Assembly: GCA_030040235.1 (NCBI GenBank)
Contig: JASHUC010000382.1
Location: forward strand, 1 to 13,276
Length of the DNA: 13,276 bases
Source of the DNA: Gammaproteobacteria bacterium
GTDB lineage: Bacteria; Pseudomonadota; Gammaproteobacteria; Steroidobacterales; Steroidobacteraceae
Direction of reading: 5' to 3'
Shown one piece after another: positions 7,824 to 13,276 of the stretch (position 1 is the stretch's first letter; every line of letters starts with the position of its first letter). The notes below the pieces were generated by a model. The model was not told the DNA's origin and searched no databases. It saw only the letters and a program-made list of their open reading frames with translations. The translations under genes and the position numbers were made by a program.

Positions 7824-9835
7824 GCGCAGCTCCCGAGACCTCGACGCCTGATCCGTCCTGCTGCGGGCCCGACTTAGTCCAGCTGCCGCCGCCTGCGCAG
7901 CCTGCGGCCCCGGCTGGGCCGAGCGCGCTGCTCGATCGCGCCGAGCGTCTGATCCTCGGCCTGCGACTGAGCCTCGCGCTCGCCGCCGGGTGCGTGCTCG
8001 TCGTCGCGTACGCCATGTGGCTGTTCCTGCCCGGCGAGGCAGGCGTCGCCGAGCTCGTGGCCGGGATCTCCGCGGCGCTCGTCGCGATCCCCGTGTTCGT
8101 CGAGGCGTGGGCGAGCCTGCGCCATCCGAACCTGCACGGCATCACGGACCGGCTGGTCGCCCTCGCCCTCATCGCGGCGTGGGCGACCGGGGATCTGATG
8201 ACCGCGGCGCTGCTGCCGATCGTCATGACGCTCGGGCACATCCTCGAGGAGCGCAGCATGCTCGGCTCGCACGAGGCGGTGCGCGCACTGACGCGCCTCA
8301 CCCAGGTCGAGAGCCGGCGCTTGCTGCCCGACGGCAGCGTCGAGAAGGTCGAGAGTGACCAGCTGCGGGTCGGCGACCTGATCGAGCTGCGGGCCGGCGA
8401 GCGCGTGCCCGCCGACGGGATCGTGCGGCGCGGCCAGTCGAGCCTCGATCTCGCCTCGCTCACGGGTGAATCGGTGCCGGTCGAGGTCCGCGAGGGACAT
8501 CAGGTGCTCGCCGGCGCCATCAACATCGACGGGCTGCTGCAGCTCGAGCTCACGCGTGTCGGCGAGGAGAGCACGGTGGGCCGCATCATCGCGCTCATGC
8601 GCGAGGCGGAGAACGCCAAACCCCCGGTCACGCGCCTGCTCGATCGCTATGCGGGGCAGTACATGGCGCTCGTGCTGCTGGTGGCCGCCGGTGTGTGGCT
8701 GATCACTGGCAACATCCCGGCGATGCTCGCGGTGCTGGTCGCCTCCTGTCCGTGCGCCTTGGTGCTCGCGGCCCCGGCAACCGCCGTCGCAGCCATCGCC
8801 GTCGCGGCACGGCACGGCATCCTCATCAAAGGCTCGGCGTTCCTCGAGCACTTGTCGGATGTATCGTCCGTGATCTTCGACAAGACGGGCACGATCACCA
8901 CGGGTGAGCTGCGCCTGGCCGAAGTGCGCGCCGCACCGGGCGTCGATCCGGAGTGGCTGCGGCGCTTGGGTGCCAGCCTCGGCTCGGCCAGCAATCATCC
9001 GCTCAGTCGCGCGGTGGCGGCTGCCGTCCCCGCGGACCGGAAGCTAACCCTGGAGGATACCCGGGAGTTCGGCGGCTTCGGTGTGACCGGGCAGCTCGAG
9101 GGCAAGCTCGCGGCGCTCGGCCGAGTCGATCTGTTCGAGCGGCTCGGTGTTCCGGTCACTCCGGCGCCGGAACACAGCGGCCCGATCGCAGGGGTCAGCC
9201 TCGACGGACATTTCCTCGGCTGGCTGCTGTTCTTCGATCAGTTGCGCAGCAGCGCAGGCGAGGCCGTACAGGATTTGAAGGGGCTCGGCATCGAGCACAT
9301 GGTGCTGCTCACGGGAGACCGCCTGGCCGTCGCGAAGCAGGTCGCTGTGGAGGTCGGCGTGAACGATGTCTACGCCGAGATGCTTCCCGAGCAGAAGATG
9401 GACCGCGTGATGCAGGAGATCCGCATGGGCCATCGGCCCATGGTGGTCGGCGATGGCATCAACGACACACTCGCACTGCGTGCCGGAGCGGTCGGTGTGG
9501 CGATGGGGGCGCAGGGTTCGGGCGATGTGGCGCTCGCCTCGGCCGATCTTGCACTGATGACGAACGACCTTCGCCGGCTCGGCACCTGCATCCGACTCAG
9601 CCGGCGCTGCCGCCGCACGATTTACGTGAATGTGGGCATCGGCGTCGGGTTCACCTTCGGGCTCATCGTCCTCTCGGCCGCCGGGGTGCTCGGCGTCGAA
9701 GCACCGATCATCGCCGCGCTGCTACACAACCTCAGTACGTTCCTCGGTATCGGCAATGCCGGGCGGCTGTTGCTGTTCGATGAGACGACGCATGGGACCG
9801 CGGCCGGGCCCCGCAGAATTGCAGCGGCCGCCTGA
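7820..9835 (+). CDS. P1B-type (heavy-metal) cation-translocating P-type ATPase
   Basis: This 671-residue integral membrane pump would export or translocate a metal ion at the cost of ATP. It has all core motifs: actuator-loop TGES (215-218), CPC in the transport helix (310-312, in ASCPCALVLAAPAT), phosphorylation DKTGTIT with Asp354, the P1B HP dipeptide (393-394, SNHPLSRA) and hinge GDGINDT (544-550). There is no N-terminal HMA domain, only a CCGPD motif at 14-18 that might bind metal. The usual ion-selecting residues are atypical. Helix 7 lacks the Zn/Cd-type Lys and the Cu-type Asn/Tyr pattern. Helix 8 reads LLHNLSTFLGIGNAGRLL, with His636 where ZntA has Asp, more like the HEGGT of Co-type P1B-4 pumps, which however have SPC. 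The transported ion is therefore not assigned. ATG 7820 overlaps the previous stop and has GGAAAG 5 nt upstream. It is the last gene of the SPFH operon. Confidence 0.92.
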   Translation: MSAAPETSTPDPSCCGPDLVQLPPPAQPAAPAGPSALLDRAERLILGLRLSLALAAGCVLVVAYAMWLFLPGEAGVAELVAGISAALVAIPVFVEAWASLRHPNLHGITDRLVALALIAAWATGDLMTAALLPIVMTLGHILEERSMLGSHEAVRALTRLTQVESRRLLPDGSVEKVESDQLRVGDLIELRAGERVPADGIVRRGQSSLDLASLTGESVPVEVREGHQVLAGAINIDGLLQLELTRVGEESTVGRIIALMREAENAKPPVTRLLDRYAGQYMALVLLVAAGVWLITGNIPAMLAVLVASCPCALVLAAPATAVAAIAVAARHGILIKGSAFLEHLSDVSSVIFDKTGTITTGELRLAEVRAAPGVDPEWLRRLGASLGSASNHPLSRAVAAAVPADRKLTLEDTREFGGFGVTGQLEGKLAALGRVDLFERLGVPVTPAPEHSGPIAGVSLDGHFLGWLLFFDQLRSSAGEAVQDLKGLGIEHMVLLTGDRLAVAKQVAVEVGVNDVYAEMLPEQKMDRVMQEIRMGHRPMVVGDGINDTLALRAGAVGVAMGAQGSGDVALASADLALMTNDLRRLGTCIRLSRRCRRTIYVNVGIGVGFTFGLIVLSAAGVLGVEAPIIAALLHNLSTFLGIGNAGRLLLFDETTHGTAAGPRRIAAAA

Positions 9836-9850
9836 GCACTTCAGTCCTCG

Positions 9851-9877
9851 GGCTTCAATCCCAGCGGCTTCAATCCC
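9851..9877. repeat. Short direct repeat at the 3' end of the NiCoT gene
   Basis: The 12-mer GGCTTCAATCCC occurs at 9851-9862 and again at 9866-9877, giving nearly two copies of a 15-bp unit. It spans the NiCoT stop codon and lies in the convergent gap between the ATPase and NiCoT genes. It may be a simple duplication. No terminator hairpin was recognised in the 34-bp gap. Confidence 0.75.
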
Positions 9878-10997
9878 CGGAGCTTCTCACCTCGAGCTGC
9901 TCGTAACCCTTGTAGCGGTAGATCATCACCGAGGCCGCCCAGGTCACAATGAAAATTCCGATGATGGCGAAGCCGAGGCCGTTGAAGTTGCCATTGAGAC
10001 GGGTGACCCAGTCCCAGAACTCCCCGGAGAGGTGCAGCTGATCCTGGAGCAGCCCGAGCGCCTCGATGCCGCCGATGAGCAGGGCGATGATCACGGACAC
10101 GAGCGTGATCGTCATGTTGTAGAAGAGCTTGCGAATGGGCTTGACGAACGCCCAGTCGTAGGCGCCGAGCATCAGAACGCCATCGGTCGTATCGATGAGC
10201 GACATGCCCGCCGCGAAGAGCGCGGGGAATACCATGATCATCCAGATGGAGGCTCCCTTGGCGGCCTGGGTCGCCGAGATCCCGAGGAGAGCGACCTCGG
10301 TCGCGGTATCGAATCCCATGCCGAACACCACGCCGACCGGGTACATCTGCCATTCCTTGTCGATGGCGTTCATCCACCGGCCGAAGAACCGGTAGAAGAA
10401 CCCCCGCTTTTCCAGCTGGGACTCCAGCTCGGCCTCGTCGTACTCACCGCGCCGCATCGCCCGCCACACGCGCACGATCCCCGCCAGGATGACGAGGTTG
10501 AGCAGCGCGATCAAGAACAAGAACCCGGCGGACACGATGGTGCCGAAGCTGCCTCCGAACGACTCCAGTGACGAGTTCGAATGCGTGACCGCAGGAAGCA
10601 CGGCCTTCTCCGCGACGATGATCCCGACCCCGATCGCCACCACGATTGTGGAGTGGCCTAGCGAGAAGAAATACCCGAACGCCAACGGCCGCGGCTTGTC
10701 GGTACCCTGCCGCTGGTTCATCGTCTTGCGGGTGGTGTTGTCGATCGCGGAAATGTGGTCAGCGTCGAAGGCGTGCCGTAGCCCGAGGGTGTAGGCGGTA
10801 ACGGAAAGGCCCACGCCGAAGAGCTTGTAGTGCGCAGGCAGGACGTACGCGATGCATACCGCGAACCCGAGTGCGTGCAGCAGCAGGATCGACCCATACA
10901 TGCCCAGCGTGCGATGGCGCTCGGTTCGCGTCATTGCACCAAACGACGTACGGACCATCGAGATGAGACCCGGCTTTGCGGCGGCAACATCGGACAT
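9870..10997 (-). CDS. NiCoT family nickel/cobalt permease (HoxN/HupN/NixA type)
   Basis: This 375-residue secondary transporter carries Ni2+ and/or Co2+ across the cytoplasmic membrane. The family signature RHAFDADHI is at 74-82, followed by AIDNTTRK. The other conserved motifs are also present: FSLGHSTIV (111-119), FGMGFDTATEV (225-235) and LFAAGMSLIDTTDGVLM (260-276). About eight hydrophobic helices and a hydrophilic loop near 180-215 fit the family fold. ATG 10997 is chosen because GGAGGG lies 4 nt upstream; an in-frame extension to 11069 would run through the putative operator and is unlikely. Upstream is a perfect inverted repeat matching a Nur box over a plausible promoter, suggesting repression when nickel is plentiful. 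That pattern and the sequence style point to an actinobacterial origin (inference). Nickel versus cobalt preference cannot be read from sequence. It is divergent from the first SDR gene and convergent with the ATPase. Confidence 0.95.
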   Translation of the reverse strand: MSDVAAAKPGLISMVRTSFGAMTRTERHRTLGMYGSILLLHALGFAVCIAYVLPAHYKLFGVGLSVTAYTLGLRHAFDADHISAIDNTTRKTMNQRQGTDKPRPLAFGYFFSLGHSTIVVAIGVGIIVAEKAVLPAVTHSNSSLESFGGSFGTIVSAGFLFLIALLNLVILAGIVRVWRAMRRGEYDEAELESQLEKRGFFYRFFGRWMNAIDKEWQMYPVGVVFGMGFDTATEVALLGISATQAAKGASIWMIMVFPALFAAGMSLIDTTDGVLMLGAYDWAFVKPIRKLFYNMTITLVSVIIALLIGGIEALGLLQDQLHLSGEFWDWVTRLNGNFNGLGFAIIGIFIVTWAASVMIYRYKGYEQLEVRSSGD

Positions 10998-11040
10998 AAG
11001 GCCCTCCGGCCCGGCGCGGCACGACATCATGTCACTCGCG

Positions 11041-11069
11041 ACGCTAACGCAGTTGCAATCTAGTTGCAA
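11041..11069 (-). promoter_or_regulatory. Putative sigma-70-type promoter of the NiCoT gene
   Basis: On the minus strand a TTGCAA -35-like hexamer (11069-11064) is followed after 17 bp by TAGCGT (11046-11041) as the -10. Transcription would begin near 11034, giving a leader of about 37 nt before ATG 10997 that includes the GGAGGG ribosome site at 11007-11002. The -35 hexamer is itself one arm of the Nur-like inverted repeat, so a bound repressor would block polymerase. Confidence 0.45.
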
Positions 11070-11071
11070 CT
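11051..11071. promoter_or_regulatory. Nur-box-like operator (nickel-responsive Fur-family site)
   Basis: The sequence TTGCAA-TCTAG-TTGCAA at 11053-11069 is flanked by AG and CT, so it forms a perfect 8-bp inverted repeat with a 5-bp spacer. The described Streptomyces Nur operator consensus is tTGCaa-N5-ttGCAA, which this matches exactly, and Nur represses nickel uptake genes when Ni is available. The site lies 54 bp upstream of the NiCoT start and overlaps its probable -35 box. The nur gene itself is not in the window. Confidence 0.7.
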
Positions 11072-11174
11072 AATGCCTGTCTCCGCGCCTTGCCATCGTG
11101 GCGGAACGGCCCGCGTCCGCGGCACGGAGCCGGAGATGCTGTCTGGCTGTCGTTGAGCGGGTCAGAATGGCTCA

Positions 11175-11954
11175 ATGGATCTGCACCTGAATGGCAAGGT
11201 CGTGCTCATCACGGGCGGGAGCGACGGGCTGGGCGCGGCGCTTGCGGATCGCCTCGTCGAGGAAGGGTGCCGGGTCGCGGTCTGTGGGCGAGATCCCGAT
11301 CGGCTGGCCGTTACCGAGGAGCGGCTGCGTGCCGCCGGCGGCGACGCACTTGCAGTACAGGCCGATGTCACCCGCCTAGCGGACCTTGAACGGTTCATCG
11401 ATGCGGCCGTCGCCCGGTGGGGCCGCCTCGACGGCCTGGTAAACAACGCGGGCAAGAGCAGCACAGGACGGATCGATGAGGTCTCCGATGAGGACTGGAT
11501 CGGGGACCTCGAGCTCAAGGTTCTCGCTGCGGTTCGCTGCACCCGGCTGGCTGTGCCGCACCTGGTCGCGGCTGGTGGTGGAGCGATCGTCAACGTGCTC
11601 AACGTGGGCGCCAAGGCGCCTGGCGCCGGATCCTTGCCGACGACAGCCTCCCGGGCTGCGGGCCTGGCCATAACCAAGGCTGCGTCCAAGGATCTCGGCG
11701 GACACGGCATCAGGGTCAACGCCGTGCTCATCGGCCTGGTGGCCAGCGGCCAGTGGCGGCGGCGCGCCGACGCAACTGGGCAGTCCGAGGACGAGCTGTA
11801 CCGGCAGCTAGCTCAGAACACCAAGATCCCGCTGGGCAGAGTCGGCCGTTCGGACGAGTTCGCCGACCTGGCGACTTATCTGCTGTCAGATCGCTCCTCC
11901 TACGTGACGGGCTCGGCCATCAATCTGGATGGCGGAACTAGCCCAGTCCCTTAG
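11175..11954 (+). CDS. SDR-family protein with substituted catalytic residues (probable pseudoenzyme)
   Basis: This 259-residue protein has a classical short-chain dehydrogenase fold. The cofactor loop TGGSDGLG (13-20) and NNAG (90-93) are intact, Asp64 is at the adenine-site position, and the C-terminal SYVTGSAINLDGG is typical. The active site is not typical. The catalytic Ser position is Asn143 (VNVLNVG instead of VNISSVAG), the Tyr position 13 residues later is Thr156, the Lys position is Arg160 (TTASR instead of YxASK), and the helix-4 Asn position is Glu113. All four catalytic residues are therefore changed, while NAD(P) binding may remain. Possible roles are a sensor, a partner of an active SDR, or an enzyme with different chemistry. 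ATG 11175 has no good ribosome site but a CAGAAT -10-like hexamer ends 6 nt upstream, so a leaderless transcript is possible. A functional SDR gene follows 238 bp downstream. Confidence 0.85.
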   Translation: MDLHLNGKVVLITGGSDGLGAALADRLVEEGCRVAVCGRDPDRLAVTEERLRAAGGDALAVQADVTRLADLERFIDAAVARWGRLDGLVNNAGKSSTGRIDEVSDEDWIGDLELKVLAAVRCTRLAVPHLVAAGGGAIVNVLNVGAKAPGAGSLPTTASRAAGLAITKAASKDLGGHGIRVNAVLIGLVASGQWRRRADATGQSEDELYRQLAQNTKIPLGRVGRSDEFADLATYLLSDRSSYVTGSAINLDGGTSPVP

Positions 11955-12014
11955 TTCTGTGGCCGGCTTCTGAGGGCGCTGACGACTGTCCCAGGACTTC
12001 CGCGAGCAGTTTCA

Positions 12015-12036
12015 CCGTGCCCGTCGCTGGGCACGG
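12015..12036 (+). terminator. Hairpin, probable terminator of the first SDR gene
   Basis: CCGTGCCC (12015-12022) and GGGCACGG (12029-12036) form a perfect 8-bp GC-rich stem with the 6-nt loop GTCGCT. It lies 60 nt after the stop of the first SDR gene. There is no clear U-tract (GCCGTGTCTT follows). That is common for terminators in high-GC Gram-positive genomes but weakens the call. Confidence 0.55.
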
Positions 12037-12103
12037 GCCGTGTCTTACTGCCCGTGGACAGAGCGACGCCGAACCGGCGGCTTAGCAGGCGAGCTTTGCG
12101 GGT

Positions 12104-12133
12104 GCGTCCGTCGCCGATGCCGCGCACGGACGC
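12104..12133. repeat. Inverted repeat of unknown function upstream of the second SDR gene
   Basis: GCGTCCGT (12104-12111) and ACGGACGC (12126-12133) are perfect complements separated by 14 nt. The structure ends about 45 nt before the putative -10 of the next gene. It could be a second terminator or an operator for the downstream SDR; the long loop makes an intrinsic terminator less likely. Confidence 0.5.
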
Positions 12134-12178
12134 CTGAGATCTGGGCGAGGCCGCTGAGCTCATGGACGCAGTTCGCTC

Positions 12179-12184
12179 TAGACT
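12179..12184 (+). promoter_or_regulatory. Possible -10 box for leaderless transcription of the second SDR gene
   Basis: TAGACT fits the TAnnnT pattern and ends 8 nt before ATG 12193, so transcription could begin at the start codon itself. No Shine-Dalgarno sequence is visible before that ATG (CTGGCCGGCC), which agrees with a leaderless mRNA. No good -35 box was seen, so the call is tentative. Confidence 0.35.
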
Positions 12185-12192
12185 GGCCGGCC

Positions 12193-12975
12193 ATGGGTCT
12201 ACTGCAGGACAGTCGCGCCCTGGTTACGGGCGGCACCACGGGTCTCGGGTTCGCCATCGCTGAGCGCTTCCTGGCCGAGGGAGCACGGGTTGTTGTTACC
12301 GGCCGTGACATCAGTCTCGGCCGGCAAGCCGAGCAGGCGCTGGGACCGGGAGCCCGCTTCGTTGCGGCGGATGCACGCGACCCGGATGCAGTCGCCGCAT
12401 CGGTGGCGAGTGCCGCGGACCACCTCGGCGGCCTCGACGTGCTGGTGAACAACGCCGGAGTCGGCGTCACCGCACGGCTCATCGACACTTCGCTCGGCGA
12501 TTACGAGCGCGTAATGAATGTCAACGTCCGCGGCTACTTGCTGTACGCCCAGCACAGCTATCCGCACCTCGCCCGCAACCGCGGCTGCATGATCCACATA
12601 GCATCGGATGCTGGTATCTGGGGCGAACAGGCAACGGGCCTCTACTCGGTCACGAAGGCTGCGACGGTGATGCTGGGAAAGATGCTCGCTCTCGACCTCA
12701 GCGCATCCGGAGTGCGATCGAACGTGCTCTGCCCCGGTGACATCTGGCCGGGCATGCGGCACATGGCCCCGCCCGGCCAGGAGGTCGGGAGCGACGACAG
12801 CGAGTGGCCGCTGCCGCCTATCGGCCGAATCGGCGAGGCGCGCGACGTCGCCGCGGCTGCGGTGTTCTACGCCAGCCGCGAATCGGAGTTCATCACCGGC
12901 ACCACGCTGCTCGTGGATGGCGGGATGACGGCCGGCTACCTGCAGCGCGAACGGCCGCCCGGCCCTGCGGCTTAA
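12193..12975 (+). CDS. SDR-family NAD(P)-dependent oxidoreductase
   Basis: This 260-residue classical short-chain dehydrogenase/reductase has every catalytic residue in place. The cofactor loop is TGGTTGLG (12-19), Asp60 follows in the VAAD segment, NNAG is at 86-89, the helix-4 Asn is Asn111 (MNVNVRG), and the active site is Ser138, Tyr151 and Lys155 (IASDAG, YSVTK). The C-terminal substrate-side region has the [12 protein letters not shown] motif. Arg38 after the second strand (VTGRD) suggests NADP preference, which is a weak indication. The family oxidises or reduces alcohol/carbonyl groups; the substrate cannot be told. The frame is open upstream to 12040, but that extension is Arg/Cys-rich and unlike SDRs. 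ATG 12193 begins exactly where SDRs normally begin and has a TAGACT 8 nt upstream. It is followed after 56 nt by cobQ. Confidence 0.92.
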   Translation: MGLLQDSRALVTGGTTGLGFAIAERFLAEGARVVVTGRDISLGRQAEQALGPGARFVAADARDPDAVAASVASAADHLGGLDVLVNNAGVGVTARLIDTSLGDYERVMNVNVRGYLLYAQHSYPHLARNRGCMIHIASDAGIWGEQATGLYSVTKAATVMLGKMLALDLSASGVRSNVLCPGDIWPGMRHMAPPGQEVGSDDSEWPLPPIGRIGEARDVAAAAVFYASRESEFITGTTLLVDGGMTAGYLQRERPPGPAA

Positions 12976-13031
12976 CGCCTGACGGGAAAATGCGACCGCA
13001 AGCCACGAGCGGAAGGAGCGCGCGTTCCCCT

Positions 13032-13276
13032 GTGGTGACGGGTTCGGTGCTGGTGGCTGGCACGACGTCGGATGCGGGTAAGTCGGTGCTGGCTGCCGGG
13101 ATCTGCCGGTGGCTGGCGCGCCGGGGTGTGCGGGTAGCGCCGTTTAAGGCACAGAACATGTCGAATAATTCGGTGGTGGCGCCCGACGGCGCGGAGATCG
13201 GCCGGGCGCAGGCCATGCAGGCGGCCGCGTGCGGTGTGCCCGCCGAGGCCGCGATGAACCCCGTGTTGCTGAAGCC
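13032..13276 (+). CDS. cobQ: Cobyric acid synthase CobQ, N-terminal part (runs off the window)
   Basis: The 81 residues visible are the glutamine-dependent amidotransferase's ATP-binding domain. The P-loop GTTSDAGKS is at residues 10-18, followed by the highly conserved [24 protein letters not shown] and [11 protein letters not shown]. CobQ amidates four side chains of adenosyl-cobyrinic acid a,c-diamide during cobalamin synthesis in the cytoplasm. The C-terminal glutaminase domain lies beyond the window. GTG 13032 (or the adjacent GTG 13035) is preferred because CobQ proteins start just before the [13 protein letters not shown] strand. A strong GGAAGGAG at 13011-13018 lies upstream, though its 13-nt spacing is long. 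ATG 12990 is in frame but precedes that ribosome site. No cobalamin riboswitch was recognised upstream. The motif wording resembles actinobacterial CobQ (inference). A cobalt/nickel permease about 2 kb away fits a cobalt demand. Confidence 0.93.
   Translation, partial: MVTGSVLVAGTTSDAGKSVLAAGICRWLARRGVRVAPFKAQNMSNNSVVAPDGAEIGRAQAMQAAACGVPAEAAMNPVLLK

Larger units (their letters stand above)
11955..12192. other. Intergenic region between the two SDR genes, no gene recognised
   Basis: This 238-bp stretch holds two strong hairpins (annotated separately) and a possible promoter next to the second SDR start. Reading frames through it give Arg/Ser-rich products without family resemblance. No tRNA or riboswitch pattern was recognised. 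A decayed mobile-element remnant is possible but could not be shown. Confidence 0.6.

Noticed and set aside
9841..10377. Alternative minus-strand frame ending in GLKPLGLKPED, considered as a frameshifted C-terminus of the NiCoT gene.
   Set aside because: The NiCoT frame is intact through its last helix to a normal hydrophilic tail. The repeat in the other frame simply reflects the 15-bp DNA duplication.
12976..13031. A cobalamin riboswitch before cobQ.
   Set aside because: Only 56 nt separate the genes and no B12-box-like sequence was recognised. None was seen upstream of the NiCoT gene either.
1..13276. CRISPR arrays, tRNA or rRNA genes and insertion sequences.
   Set aside because: No regularly spaced repeats, cloverleaf-type sequences, transposase motifs or terminal inverted repeats with target duplications were recognised by eye.

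Overview
The window is GC-rich and reads as two blocks that may have different ancestry. The left block (about 1-9,835) looks proteobacterial. It holds an ECF-type sigma factor, a CcoP-like diheme cytochrome c, a PpiC-type foldase, a degenerate HupE/UreJ-like membrane protein, three HflK/HflC-like SPFH proteins and a CPC-type metal P-ATPase. The right block (about 9,836-13,276) looks actinobacterial. It holds a NiCoT nickel/cobalt permease behind what matches a Nur (nickel-responsive Fur family) box, two short-chain dehydrogenases with possibly leaderless starts, and the 5' end of cobQ (cobyric acid synthase). No taxonomic search was possible, so both affiliations are inferences from gene content and motifs.

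Layout. (1) 11-553 (+): ECF sigma factor, possibly missing its first residues at the window edge. It converges on (2) a leftward gene set of cytochrome c (3570-2752), PpiC-type isomerase (2755-1778) and HupE/UreJ-like protein (1762-548), with a 4-bp overlap and then a 15-nt gap. (3) A 134-bp divergent spacer separates this from a rightward operon: a large SPFH protein with an N-terminal polytopic domain (3705-5657), an HflC-like protein (5704-6732), an HflK-like protein (6729-7823) and a P1B-type ATPase (7820-9835). The last three are joined by 4-bp start/stop overlaps. (4) The ATPase converges on the NiCoT gene (10997-9870), whose promoter region carries a perfect inverted repeat TTGCAA-N5-TTGCAA. 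(5) Two rightward SDR genes (11175-11954 and 12193-12975) are separated by a 238-bp gap with two strong hairpins. (6) cobQ starts at about 13032 and runs off the window.

How the genes may work together. The most interesting unit is 548-9835. One arm would provide a membrane/periplasmic set: an electron-carrying cytochrome, a tethered foldase and a multi-pass protein with an exported domain. The other arm would provide three SPFH scaffold proteins translationally coupled to a heavy-metal pump. HflK/HflC assemble into a membrane cage around FtsH, and no FtsH is encoded here. A reasonable hypothesis is therefore an SPFH cage or microdomain dedicated to the P-type ATPase, linked to metal handling and cytochrome or envelope maturation. 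The pump's ion is unclear: it has CPC in the transport helix but a His where Zn/Cd pumps have Asp. In the right block, nickel-controlled NiCoT plus cobQ suggests Ni/Co uptake and cobalamin synthesis. Of the two SDRs, the first has lost all four catalytic residues and the second keeps them all.
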